Assembly (NCBI GenBank): GCA_963822955.1 | Contig: CAWGJS010000002.1 | Coordinates: 558,001-622,000, forward strand | From: JAJYUU01 sp963822955 | Lineage (GTDB): Bacteria > Actinomycetota > Actinomycetes > Streptosporangiales > Streptosporangiaceae | Length of the DNA stretch: 64,000 nucleotides | Direction: 5' to 3' | Part shown: positions 1 through 9,390 of the stretch, one piece after another | How positions within the stretch are numbered: position 1 is the first letter of the stretch | Layout: each line of letters opens with the position of its first letter | Position numbers and translations under genes: made by a program | The notes under the pieces: generated by a model | Seen by the model: only the letters and a program-made list of their open reading frames with translations | The model's database searches: none | Told to the model about the DNA's origin: nothing

Positions 1-45
1 GTCCGGGTCTGTTCGTGGCGCCATCAGATGTGGCACAGTGCCGCC

Positions 46-1537
46 ATGACGATGGCCATCACCTCCTCCGGTGCCGTAAGCGGCGAGCAGATCGACGGCG
101 TGACGAGATTCCTCGGCATCCCCTATGCGGCCAGTCCGACCGGCTCGCGGCGATTTGCCGCCCCCGAGCCGCCCGAGCCGTGGGACGGCGTCCGGGAGTG
201 CATCGCCTTCAGTGCGACGCCGCCGAAGCCGGAGTACGCGGCCCCGTTCGACACGATCCTGCCCGAGCCCAGCATCCCCGGCGACGACTGGCTCAGCCTG
301 AACGTCTGGACGCGGGACCTGACCGGCGCGGCCCCGGTGATGGTCTGGATCCACGGCGGCGCGTTCGCCAATGGCAACTCTGCCGTGCCGATGTACGACG
401 GTCATGCGTTCGCGCGCGACGGCGTCGTGCTAGTCACGATCAACTACCGGCTCGGCGTCGACGGATTCGCGCTCCTGCCGGACGCTCCGGCGCCTGCCAA
501 CCGCGGGCTGCTGGACCAGGTGGCCGCGCTGGAATGGGTCAGGGACAATATCGCCGCGTTCGGCGGCGATCCGGCCAACGTGACGATCTTCGGCGAGTCC
601 GCGGGCGGGATGAGCGTGGCCACGCTGCTCGGCATGCCGCGCGCGCAGGGCCTGTTCCGCCAGGTCATCGCCCAGAGCGGGGCCGCCCAGGCCGGAGCCG
701 ATCCGCGCGACGCGGCCCTGGTGACCGCTGAGCTGGGCACTGCGCTCGGATTCGAGGCCACCGCGGCGAGCCTGGCCGATCTGGACCTGGACAAGCTCAT
801 CCAGGCACAGGCCACCGTACGGGATGCGATGGCCGCATCGCCGAACGCAGCCCGGTTCGGCCCGACCGTGGTGGCCACCTCGATGGCATTCCTCCCCGTC
901 ATCGACGGCGACGTGCTCCCGCTGCACCCGCTGGCAGCTCTGAAGGCAGGTGTCGGCTCGGACGTCGCGCTCATGACTGGCACCAACACCGAGGAGTTCC
1001 GGCTGTTCTTCGTGCCGACCGGGACAGCCGACATGGTGACTGACGAGACGCTGCCCGGCTTCCTGGCCGCTCTCGGCATTCCCGCCGACACCGCGCGCCG
1101 TCTACCGGGCGAACCGGCCGGGCGCCACCGCCGGCGACGTCCTCTGCGCGCTGGTGACCGACCGCTTCTTCCGGAATCCGGCGTTCGCCGCCGCCGAGGC
1201 ACGGGCGGCCGCGGACGGGCCAGCCCGGACGTACCTGTACGAGTTCGCCTGGCGAAGCCCGGTCATGAATATCGGCGCCGCCCACGCCGTGGAGATCCCG
1301 TTCGTGTTCGACAACCTCACTGCTGCGGGCGCGGCGGTGGTGATCGGGACCGAGCCGTCAGCCGCGCTTGCGGCCGAGATGCATGCGGCATGGATCAGGT
1401 TCGCCGCCACCGGCGATCCGGGCTGGCAGCCCTTCGATGGCAGCTACCCGGTGATGATCTTCGGGGCTACACCCGGTAACGGCGCGGTCACGCTCGATCC
1501 GCGTGGCGACGAGCGGGCGAGCTGGCCCACGGACTGA
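46..1537 (+). CDS. Type B carboxylesterase, frame broken near 1100
   Basis: This alpha/beta hydrolase of the para-nitrobenzyl esterase/cholinesterase family is expected to cleave carboxylic esters. Visible elements in order are the oxyanion-hole HGG near residue 104, the nucleophile elbow GESAGG with Ser near residue 185, an acidic residue in GTNTEEF near residue 316 and, in the shifted frame, AAHAVEIPFVF carrying the expected catalytic His. The frame breaks at about 1094-1104; upstream it runs into Arg-rich nonsense, while one frame over it continues as VYRAN and then normal family sequence. Removing one base gives a normal-length protein of about 496 residues. ATG 46 is preferred over ATG 28 because CACAGT lies six bases before it, as in leaderless genes here. 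The broken frame may be an assembly error. Confidence 0.85.
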
Positions 1538-1656
1538 CGCCGCTCCTGCGGCACCCCAGGTATCGGGGCGGCCTCCTGGTTCATCGCCCACGAGGACTGA
1601 AAGCATCATAAAATCGTCACCGCTGCATGAACCAGGCGAGCAATATGAGGTGGCGG

Positions 1657-2895
1657 ATGGACGAAGAGCATGCCGTGATCGCGAGCCTGCGGGACGCAGT
1701 CAATGCGCTTCCAGATGATCCTGCGCTCCGCATGCACCTGGCCAGGTTGCTGCTCACCGCCGGCCACCCCGACGAGGCCGTTACGCACCTGGCCGCCATC
1801 CTGCAGGCCGATCCGGCTCACTCGGACGCGCTCGCGCTGCTGGCCGCCCGGCACGCCGAGGCGCCGGAAGCCAGTCCGGCGCCTGTCATACCCGCTCAGC
1901 CAGCCGATTTCGACTGGGCCGAGGCGGAGGCCGAGCTCAGTGATGTGCTGCCGCCCAGGTTCGTGACCCCTGACGGCGGCAGCGCCGACGACGGCGAAGG
2001 CAGCCGGGGCGCGAGTGCCTTCGACGCTGACCGGCCGGGCCTGCTGCTCGCTGACGTGGCCGGAATGGCCGAGGTCAAGGCGCGGCTTGAGGCCGCCTTC
2101 CTGGCCCCGTTGCGCAATCCTGAGCTGCGCAAGCTCTATGGCAAGAGCCTTCGCGGCGGCCTGCTGCTGTACGGTCCGCCCGGCTGTGGCAAGACCTTCA
2201 TCGCCCGCGCCGTGGCAGGCGAGCTCGGTGCCAGGTTCATGGCCGTTTCCTTCGCCGATGTCGTCGATATGTACATCGGCTCCAGCGAGCGCAATGTCCA
2301 CGAGATCTTCGAAATCGCCCGGCAGAACTCGCCCTGCGTGGTGTTCCTGGACGAGGTCGACGCGATCGGACAGAAGCGCAGCCAGCTTCGGAGCACCCCG
2401 ATGCGCAGCGTCGTCAATCAGCTGCTGCTCGAGCTCGACGACGTCACCCGTACCAACGATGGCGTGTTCGTGCTGGCCGCTACCAATCATCCGTGGGACG
2501 TCGACAGCGCGCTGCGGCGCCCGGGCAGGCTGGACCGGACCCTCCTGGTGCTGCCGCCCGACGAGGAGGCGAGGGCGGCGGTGTTCCGCTTCCACCTGCG
2601 TGACCGCCCAGTGGCCGGCATCCAGCTCGCGGCTCTCGCGGCCAGGACGGACGGCTACTCCGCAGCCGACATCGCCCACATCTGCGAGAGCGCGGCCGAG
2701 CTGGCCCTGCTCGACTCCGCCAGGACAGGCCAGGTCCGCATGATCGGGCAGGACGACCTGCTCGCAGCGGCCAGGCAGGTGCGCCCTTCACTCGGCCCCT
2801 GGTTCGACTCGGCCCGGAACGTGGTCCTGTTCGCCAACGAGGGCGGCGGCTATGACGGCCTGGCCGCCTACCTGAAGGAGCGGAAGATGCTGTGA
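1657..2895 (+). CDS. AAA+ ATPase with N-terminal TPR segment
   Basis: This is an ATP-driven protein-remodelling enzyme of the classic AAA (Vps4/FtsH-like) clade without an attached protease. Residues about 10-60 look like a tetratricopeptide repeat (ALRMHLARLLLTAGHPDEAV). The AAA module has Walker A GPPGCGKT near residue 173, Walker B VVFLDEVDAIG near 228, and the second region of homology ending in LRRPGRLDR with the arginine finger. The start at 1657 is chosen because GAGG lies six bases upstream; an in-frame ATG at 1627 has no such site. The next gene, 37 bases on, encodes another TPR protein, so the two probably form an operon. The substrate cannot be told from sequence. Cytoplasmic location is inferred from the lack of membrane segments. 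Confidence 0.88.
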   Translation: MDEEHAVIASLRDAVNALPDDPALRMHLARLLLTAGHPDEAVTHLAAILQADPAHSDALALLAARHAEAPEASPAPVIPAQPADFDWAEAEAELSDVLPPRFVTPDGGSADDGEGSRGASAFDADRPGLLLADVAGMAEVKARLEAAFLAPLRNPELRKLYGKSLRGGLLLYGPPGCGKTFIARAVAGELGARFMAVSFADVVDMYIGSSERNVHEIFEIARQNSPCVVFLDEVDAIGQKRSQLRSTPMRSVVNQLLLELDDVTRTNDGVFVLAATNHPWDVDSALRRPGRLDRTLLVLPPDEEARAAVFRFHLRDRPVAGIQLAALAARTDGYSAADIAHICESAAELALLDSARTGQVRMIGQDDLLAAARQVRPSLGPWFDSARNVVLFANEGGGYDGLAAYLKERKML

Positions 2896-2932
2896 TCGCG
2901 GCCGGCCGTCTCCCAGGACGCCTGGTCGGCTG

Positions 2933-3838
2933 ATGACTGCCGAGCTGGGCATCGAGCTGAACCGGGCGAGAATGATGATCGAGCTTGGCCGCCACGGCGA
3001 CGCCGCCCGGTTGCTGTCGGCCGTCCTGGCCGCGGATCCGGCCAGCAGCCGCGCCTGGTGCCTGCTCTCCCGCGCGTACCTGGGCAGCGGCGAACTGGCT
3101 GAGGCCGTCGGCGCGGCAGGCCGGGCCAGCGCCCTCGATCCCGGCAGCGACTGGCCACACCGTCTCGCCAGCACGGCCCTGCTCAGCCTGAACCGCTGCG
3201 ATGATGCGGTGGTGGCGGCCCTCGAGGCCCGCCACCTCGGGCCGCATTTCTGGCGGTCCCACGTGTGCCTGGCTCAGGCGGCCACCGCCGATGGTCGGCA
3301 TGACCTGGCCGCGGAGGCTAGCCGTGCCGCGCTCGCGCTGGCGCCGGATCAGGCCGACGTGCACGTCACAGCCGGAAAGGTCGCGCTGAGCCGAGGCGAT
3401 ACGACCAAGGCCAGGAGGCACCAGCAGGCCGCGCTCGCACTCGACCCTGGCCACAGCGGCGCGCTAAACGAGCTCGGCCGGATCAGCCTGCACTCGCGCG
3501 ACGCGGCTAGCGCGGCTACGCATTTCCTGCGCGCCGCCAGCATCGCCCCGCGTAATGGCGTCTTCGGCCGCAACTGCGAGCTGGCTCTCAGCCGTCTCGG
3601 GCGCGGGCTGGCCGGCCTGCACCGTGCTCGCGCTGGCGGTGCTGGCGGCCGCCGCCGCCCTTGCAGTGCTAGGCCAGCCAATCGCCGCCGCCGCCCTTGG
3701 GCTTACCGAACCAGCCCTCGCGCTCTGGATAGCCGTCCGGTTCCGGGCCATCCCGAAATCCGCTCGCCGCCACCTGCCCCGCTTGCTGCTTGCCAGCGAG
3801 ACGCCGGCTGGCTCGCTGTCTCACCCCGGTTGCGATGA
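2933..3838 (+). CDS. TPR protein, probably membrane-anchored, frame broken near 3600
   Basis: The first 220 or so residues are helical tetratricopeptide repeats with the usual Ala/Leu-rich signature and Pro at repeat ends (for example AALALDPGHSGALNELGRI). After about 3597 this frame becomes Arg-rich and implausible. One frame over, the same DNA encodes two strongly hydrophobic stretches (VLALAVLAAAAALAVLG and ALGLTEPALALWIAV) followed by basic residues. I infer a TPR domain followed by a two-helix membrane anchor, with one extra base near 3600. In the shifted frame the next stop is at 4082, but the part beyond about 3800 looks poorly protein-like, so the true end is uncertain. It follows the TPR-AAA+ gene closely and may deliver it to the membrane. 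Confidence 0.65.
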   Translation: MTAELGIELNRARMMIELGRHGDAARLLSAVLAADPASSRAWCLLSRAYLGSGELAEAVGAAGRASALDPGSDWPHRLASTALLSLNRCDDAVVAALEARHLGPHFWRSHVCLAQAATADGRHDLAAEASRAALALAPDQADVHVTAGKVALSRGDTTKARRHQQAALALDPGHSGALNELGRISLHSRDAASAATHFLRAASIAPRNGVFGRNCELALSRLGRGLAGLHRARAGGAGGRRRPCSARPANRRRRPWAYRTSPRALDSRPVPGHPEIRSPPPAPLAACQRDAGWLAVSPRLR

Positions 3839-4018
3839 CCCAGGCGGCCGCCCGTCATCGCGGCCAGGAAAGCCCCCAAAGCCCCCAGAACGGGAACGCG
3901 GCAGCTGCCGGCTCATGCCGCCCGGCAGTCCGCGGTCCCTGGGCACGCTGACCAGGCCATACCAGGCCAGCCCGCCCGATCGACTGCTGTGTCCTCCGTG
4001 CCTCCACAAGCGGACGGA

Positions 4019-4318
4019 TCAGGCGGCGCACTCCCGGCAAACCGGCTGGCCGCTGCTGCTGTCGGCAAGCTGGCTGCGGTGATGCACAAGGAAGCAACTC
4101 GAGCAGGTGAACTCATCCGCCTGACGCGGAATCACCCGGAACGAGAGCTCCTCGTTTGAAAGGTCAGCGCCAGGAAGCTCCAGCGACTCGGCGACGTCAT
4201 CGGGATCGATGTCAATCGCGGTCGAGGACTTGTCCATCCTCCGCGCCTGCAGCTCCTGCAGGCTGTCCTCCGTAACGTCGTCGTCTGTCTTCCTCGGGCT
4301 GTCGTAGTCGGTAGCCAT
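4019..4318 (-). CDS. DUF4193 zinc-finger protein
   Basis: This 99-residue acidic protein belongs to the actinobacterial DUF4193 family; I recognise the opening MATDYDSPR, the central ESLELPGADLS and the conserved QADEFTCSSCFLVHHRSQL block. Four cysteines (CSSC near residue 72 and CREC at the C terminus) with flanking histidines form a zinc-ribbon-like site. Its function is not established; the family is widespread and usually single-copy. A GGAGGGG ribosome site lies just upstream of the ATG. It is transcribed towards the TPR gene and diverges from the pseudokinase gene. Confidence 0.9.
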   Translation of the reverse strand: MATDYDSPRKTDDDVTEDSLQELQARRMDKSSTAIDIDPDDVAESLELPGADLSNEELSFRVIPRQADEFTCSSCFLVHHRSQLADSSSGQPVCRECAA

Positions 4319-4649
4319 CTCGGCCCTTACCCCTCCATCTTTACTAACCTCGTCGCGCGCTTGTAACGCTCAGGGCGGCTCGGTTGTGCCCGAATCCGGC
4401 GGGGAATTCTGCCACGTCCGGCGAGGTGCTACACCTAACTGGGCCGATTAGCCGGCACGTGTCGCGATGAGCGAACAGCGAATACTCCCATACCCGGACA
4501 ATCAGTGGGGTCGACTACTCCGCTGATCACACCAGTCACTTTTTACGCAGGCGTAACTTAGTCGATTCGGCCCACTGACCTGCAGAAAGTGCGTATGGTA
4601 CGAACCGCACCACAGGTCCCTTCCCGCATGCATAGCGGAGTCCCCGTCC
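4319..4649. other. Divergent promoter region
   Basis: This 331-base stretch separates the DUF4193 and pseudokinase genes and must hold both promoters. It is less GC-rich than the genes around it, with TTTTTACG near 4540 and GGAATTC near 4404. I see no coding frame with convincing composition, no tRNA and no strong hairpin. GGAG sits about nine bases before the kinase ATG at 4650. Confidence 0.4.
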
Positions 4650-6138
4650 ATGCCCCAGCAAACGCCGCTGTTTCCTGGCGATCCGCGCCGACTCGGCCGG
4701 TATCGACTGGGCGGGCGGATAGCGGGCATTCCGTCAGAAGACCCGATCTTCATCGGCATCGACCCGGCCGGCACCGAGGTTACCATCTGCCTGCTGCGCG
4801 GCGACTGGGCGCGGGACGCGGCAGCCAGAGACAGGTTCGCTGCCGAGGCCGCGGTTGCAAAGCGCGTGCCGCCGTTCTGTGCGGCACGCGTGCTGGACGC
4901 CGGCCAGGACCCGGCTGGCGCCTACCTGGTGAGCGAGTACATTCCGGGCCCCTCACTGCTGGACGTCGTTGCCGCCGACGGTGTGCGCCGCGGGCAGGAC
5001 CTGGAAGCGGTGGCCCTCGCCATGGCCACCGGGCTCGCCTCGGTGCACCAGGCCGGGCTCGTGCACGGCAGCTTCGGGCCGGAATACGTGATCATGGCCA
5101 CCGACGGGCCGCCGCGCATCGTCGAGTTCGGCATCACGCCGCCCTATGGCGTGGCCACGCCGTCGGCGGACATGCTGGCCTGGGCTCAGACCGTCGTCTT
5201 CGCGGCCTCCGGCCGCCCGGCCGCGACCATCGACGATCTGAACGTGCTGCCTGGCTACATCCGCGAACCGGTACAGCGATGCCTGGATCTGGAGTCGGCC
5301 GAGCGGCCCGCCGCCCGCACGGTCGTGCTGGGACTACTGGGCGACGGCGCCCTGCCAGCCGGAGTCCTAGCCGAGGGCGCCAGACGTGCCGCCAGGTTCG
5401 CCGCACACGCCCGGCATGACCAGCTCTCGGGTCACTCTGCGGCTGACCGCCCGCGCCTGGCCAGCCAGCGCCCCGGGTCCGACGTCTATCCGGGCGCCCG
5501 CCCACCAGGCGCGCGCCCGCCGGCTGTCCTGGAGGGCCGTGGGCCTGGCCGACCCGCCGCTGCGATGGGGTCACGGCACTCTCACGGCACCGCGCCGGCC
5601 GGCCAGCGCCGCCAGGCCCGGTCAGCTGGGCGGGCACGGGCCAGGCGGCCGGCGAGCCGGCTGGCTGATCGGCGTCGTCGTGGTCATTGCGGCAGCCGTC
5701 GCTGTCGTCGTGCACCTGGCCCAGGCCACGTCGACCGCCAGCCAGCACTCGGCGAGCATCGACCAGACGACGAAGAGCCGGTCGCCGTCGCCGTCGCTCT
5801 CGCCAAGCGCCGGACCCTCGACTCCGGCCGCCTTCGCCGGCTCGTGGAGCGGCCGGGTGCGGCAGCCTCCGACCGACACCTATCACGTCAGCATTGGCCT
5901 GACCGGTGGTGCCACCTCCGGGACCATCAGCTACTCAGGCACCAGCTTCAGCTGCTCCGGGGCGCTGAACGTGACGAACGCGACCCCGACCGTGCTGACT
6001 CTGAGCCAGGTCATCATCCACGGCAGGTCCCAGTGCGAGAACGGTCACGTCACCATCACCCTGACCGGGACGAACGCCATCCGGTTCAGCTTCCACAGCG
6101 GTGGCCCGATGGCATCAGGGACGCTGAGCCGCCGCTAA
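4650..6138 (+). CDS. Membrane-anchored pseudokinase, frame broken near 5.5 kb
   Basis: The N-terminal 230 residues follow the Hanks-type serine/threonine kinase fold (LVSEYIPGPSLLDVV hinge, ALAMATGLASVHQAGLVHG helix), but key residues are gone: the catalytic-loop HRD is HGS (residues 139-141), DFG is EFG (159-161), and the beta-3 strand VTICLLRGD has no ATP-binding lysine. After a Pro/Arg-rich linker the sensible frame moves by one base, somewhere between about 5460 and 5560. It then encodes a transmembrane helix (GWLIGVVVVIAAAVAVVV), a Ser/Thr/Pro-rich stalk and an extracellular beta-rich domain with two cysteines. Removing one base gives about 495 residues. Its 3' end overlaps the convergent phosphatase gene by 24 bases. 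Confidence 0.75.
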
Positions 6139-6966
6139 GCCCGGCGGCAGGCGGTCTGCATCCAGGCTGGCGAGGAGCTCACGCAATTCGGCGAAGAGCG
6201 CCGGAGCCGCTGCGAGTGTCATCGCCATTCCGGCTTCCCCGCCGCGCAAGTCGCCCGTCATCGCGCCGGCCTCGCGCGCGATGAGGCCGCCCGCCGCGAT
6301 GTCCCAGTAGTGCGTGCCCTGCTCGTAGTAGGCGTCGACCCGTCCGGCGGCGACCGAGCACAAGTCCACCGCAGCCGCCCCGGCGCGCCTGATGTCGCGC
6401 ACTCTCGGCAATACCGCCGCCACCACCTGGCCCTGCCCGGCTCGCTGCCGCGCTGGATAGCCGAACCCGGTGGCGACCAGAGCATCCCGGAGTGCCACCC
6501 CGGTGTTGCACGCCAGTCGCTGCGGTCCGCTGTCCCAGTCCGAGTCCAGCCAGGCGCCGCCGCCGAGAATCGCGCGGAATGTACTTCGCTGCAGGGGCAC
6601 GCACACCGCTCCGGCAACCACGACGCCGGCCACTTCGGCCGCTATGCTCACCGCCCACGCGGGAAGCCCGTAGAGGAAGTTCACCGTGCCATCAAGCGGG
6701 TCGACGATCCACCGCACGAGCCCGGCGCCCGTCTCGCCGCCCTCCTCGCCCAGGATGGCGTCGGCGGGCCTGGCCGCCTGCAGCCGCTCCCTGATCAGCT
6801 TCTCCGCGGCCCGGTCCGCCTCCGTCACCACGTCAGTGGGGCTGGACTTGGTCTGGACTACGGCGACCTGGTCCCGGCACGACATCAGCAGCTCACCGGC
6901 CTCCTGGGCCACTTCGCTGGCGAGTGCGGCCAGTGCGTCCGGCTCGATGCCGGTCGGCGTGCTCAC
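6115..6966 (-). CDS. Inositol monophosphatase family protein
   Basis: This is a Mg2+/Li+-sensitive phosphatase-fold enzyme that probably removes phosphate from inositol-1-phosphate or a related sugar phosphate. Visible motifs are the metal-binding GEEGGETG, the family signature IVDPLDGTVNFLYGLP, and the C-terminal YWDIAAGGLIAREAGA. I place the start at GTG 6966 rather than an upstream ATG. This gives 283 residues, the usual family size, and the GTG overlaps the stop of ferrochelatase as GTGA once the hemH frame is repaired. Translation is therefore probably coupled to hemH. Members act in inositol/phosphatidylinositol synthesis, NADP phosphate turnover or 3'-phosphoadenosine recycling; the sequence alone does not decide. 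Confidence 0.88.
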   Translation of the reverse strand: MSTPTGIEPDALAALASEVAQEAGELLMSCRDQVAVVQTKSSPTDVVTEADRAAEKLIRERLQAARPADAILGEEGGETGAGLVRWIVDPLDGTVNFLYGLPAWAVSIAAEVAGVVVAGAVCVPLQRSTFRAILGGGAWLDSDWDSGPQRLACNTGVALRDALVATGFGYPARQRAGQGQVVAAVLPRVRDIRRAGAAAVDLCSVAAGRVDAYYEQGTHYWDIAAGGLIAREAGAMTGDLRGGEAGMAMTLAAAPALFAELRELLASLDADRLPPGLAAAQRP

Positions 6967-7999
6967 CTGGCAGCCGGACGCCGGGCCGGGCCGGCGCCGC
7001 AGCAGCCGGGCGGGCATGAGTCCGGGCCGGCCCCAGAGCGCCAAGCGCAAGCGGCGCGGTCCCGTCGAGACGCTCGCAGACCAGGTCGGTGATCATCGAC
7101 ACGAACCTCGGGTCGGTGCCGGGGGTCGCCGCCCTGGCGAGAGTCAGTCCCAGCAGGCGCGCGGTCTGCGCCGCCTCCACGTCCAGGTCGAACTTGACCT
7201 CCACGTGATCGCTGACGAAGCCGATCGGCACGAGGACAGCCGCCCGCGAACCCGCAGCGGCGAGTTCAGCCAGCAGGTCGTTGACGTCGGGCTCGAGCCA
7301 CGGCTGAGAGGGCGGCCCGCTCCTGCTGGAGTACGCCAGGTGCCACGGCCGCTGATAGCCGATCTCGGCAGCGACCTGCCGGGCCGCATCCGCCAGCTGA
7401 GCCTGGTATGCGCCGCCGGACGGACCGCTCGCGTCGGCCATGCTGACCGGGATGCTGTGCGCGGTGAAGATCAGGTCGAAGTCGTCGCCACCGCCGGGCA
7501 GCGAACGTGCGGCATCTGTCGCCGCGGCTGCGAACGAAGCGATGAAGCCGGGATGGTTGAAGTACTGCCGGATCTTGTCGACCTGCGGTGCGCGCTCCCC
7601 CACCTGCTCACGGGCCCGCGCGATGTCATTGAGGTACTGGCGGCAGCTGGAGAACGAGCTGTAGGCAGAGGTCACGAACGCCAGGGCTCGGCGGACCCCC
7701 GCGTCGGCCATCTCGGCCAGCGTGCTGGCCAGGTACGGGTCCCAGTTCCGGTTCCCCCAGTAGACGGGCAGGGCAACGCCGCGCGCCGCGAAGTCCTTCT
7801 CGACCGCTGCGATCAGATCCCGGCACTGCTGATTGATGGGGCTGACCCCGCCGAAGTGGTAGTAATGCTCGGCCACCTGTTCCAGCCGTTCTAGCGGGAT
7901 GTTCCGGCCGGCCGTGACGTTCTGCAGGAACGGCATCACGTCGGCAGGTCCCTCTGGACCGCCGAACGAGACGAGCAGGAACGCGTCGTAGGGAGCCAT
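6963..7999 (-). CDS. hemH: Ferrochelatase, C-terminal frame break
   Basis: This enzyme inserts ferrous iron into a porphyrin; in Gram-positive lineages the family (CpfC) acts on coproporphyrin III. The start MAPYDAFLLVSFGGPEGP and the active-site block LIFTAHSIPVSMA identify it. As read, the frame ends at 6893 with an Arg/Pro-rich tail. Adding one base in the G/C run near 7025 lets the tail read DSCPPGCC and stop at 6963, giving 345 residues and an exact GTGA overlap with the following phosphatase. The Cys-rich ending resembles the tails of other actinobacterial ferrochelatases and may bind an iron-sulfur cluster (inference). I therefore treat 6963 as the true end and the longer reading as a frameshift artefact. 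Confidence 0.85.
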
Positions 8000-8039
8000 G
8001 CTCCTATCCAACACTGGCAGCCGGCCCGGTCGGGCCACG

Positions 8040-9239
8040 CTAGCGGTAGTCGGCGGCGTACTCGGCCGCAAGCGCGAGCACCTCGTTGACATACCAGTCT
8101 GCGTGGTTGTAATCGAAGATCGCGTTGTAGAGCGAGCGGCCACCCGCTGCCGCGCCGTCCGCGCAGAGCATCCTGGCCGCCGACGGCACGGCGTCGTACG
8201 GGTTCATCACGTCGGGCGGCCCGGTCTGGCCGAAGGCATCGATGCCCCACTGCGCCCAGGTCGACGGCAGGAACTGCATCGGCCCGAGCGCGCCGGCGCT
8301 GGACGGTCCCATGTTCGCACCGTCCCCGCTCTCGATCTGGCCGATCGCAGCCAGCACCGTCCAGGACAGGCCAGGACAGTAGGTCGCGGCCGAGGACTTG
8401 AAGAGCTGGATGTAGGTCGTCGGCACCGTTCCCGTTGGAACAGAGCTGACCGGGAGCTGGCTGCGGAGCTGCTCGATCCGGCCCGTCGGGCCGAGGATGC
8501 CGGCCACCTTCCTGGTCAGCGTGGCCATGCTCACACCGGGTGCGCTGATGAGCCCGGCGACCCGGTGCACGAGCCCGAGCTGGTCCGATGTCGCCGGGTT
8601 GACCATGAGGTCAACGCCAGCCAGGCTGAGCCTCGCCGCCATGCCGAACTTCACGACCTGCGTCGATGCCCCGACCAGCTGGTAGGACTCGCCTTGCCGC
8701 AGCGACAGGGACTTGCTGGCGCTCTGGTCCGCCACGAAGTCGCCCCTCGCCAGGTCGGTCCAGAAGGCCTGGTCTGACGCTGTGCGCAGCGGGACCCAGG
8801 AGCGGAAGGTGGCCGGGTTGACGCCGATCACGCTGACCGGCCGCCCGCCTGCAGTGATCCGCGCGCCGTCGAAGGTGATCATGTTTCGCAGGCCGCGGAT
8901 CTTGCCGAGCCGAGCGATCTGCCGGGCGGTTAGCCCGTCGGGCGCCACGATGAGCAGGTCGGGAAGGATGATCTGGCGGAACGAGCCGGCTTCGGCGGCT
9001 TGCCGTGCAGTGGCGGCTGCCGCAGCCCGGTTCGAGCCTGCACTGCCGGTCGCAGAGTGCCCGCGGACTACTGGCAGCGGCATCGCCTTGGCGGAATTGC
9101 CGCTATGCAAAGCGACGGCGACAACAGCTAGCGCGAGCCCTCCGACAACGGCGATGGAACTGCCCACGCGCACGTGCCGGCGCACAGACAGCCTGGCAGG
9201 CGCAGCTGAACCGCGAGCGCTCCGCAGGAAGCGTCCCAT
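8040..9239 (-). CDS. Membrane-anchored lytic transglycosylase (SLT-type)
   Basis: The protein has a basic N terminus, one membrane-spanning segment near residues 28-45 (VGSSIAVVGGLALAVVAVAL), an extracellular middle domain of about 200 residues, and a C-terminal lysozyme-like domain. The last carries IGQIESGDG with the catalytic Glu, then GALGPMQFLPSTW and YNAIFDYNHADWYV, typical of soluble-lytic-transglycosylase domains that cut the glycan strands of peptidoglycan. The middle part (LPDLLIVAPDGLTARQI) somewhat resembles the periplasmic domain of MacB/FtsX-type proteins and is unusual in this setting. It is divergent from the MFS gene across a 151-base gap, with TAGGGT nine bases before the ATG. 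Confidence 0.85.
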   Translation of the reverse strand: MGRFLRSARGSAAPARLSVRRHVRVGSSIAVVGGLALAVVAVALHSGNSAKAMPLPVVRGHSATGSAGSNRAAAAATARQAAEAGSFRQIILPDLLIVAPDGLTARQIARLGKIRGLRNMITFDGARITAGGRPVSVIGVNPATFRSWVPLRTASDQAFWTDLARGDFVADQSASKSLSLRQGESYQLVGASTQVVKFGMAARLSLAGVDLMVNPATSDQLGLVHRVAGLISAPGVSMATLTRKVAGILGPTGRIEQLRSQLPVSSVPTGTVPTTYIQLFKSSAATYCPGLSWTVLAAIGQIESGDGANMGPSSAGALGPMQFLPSTWAQWGIDAFGQTGPPDVMNPYDAVPSAARMLCADGAAAGGRSLYNAIFDYNHADWYVNEVLALAAEYAADYR

Positions 9240-9390
9240 AACGGGTCCACCCTAACTGCAGGGTCCGCCACGCGCAGCAGGCCGGTCAGCGAACGTCCGG
9301 CCAACAGTACGCAGCGGGCTCCTGCCCGTCCACCCCCCGGCAACCGACCCGCCAATTCCGGATACGGTCGGAGCCGGAGGTTGCACACCG

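Noticed and set aside
28..731. The long plus-strand frame from 15 and the ATG at 28 as separate gene starts.
   Set aside because: The frame from 15 is an Arg-rich shadow of the esterase, and homology begins after ATG 46.
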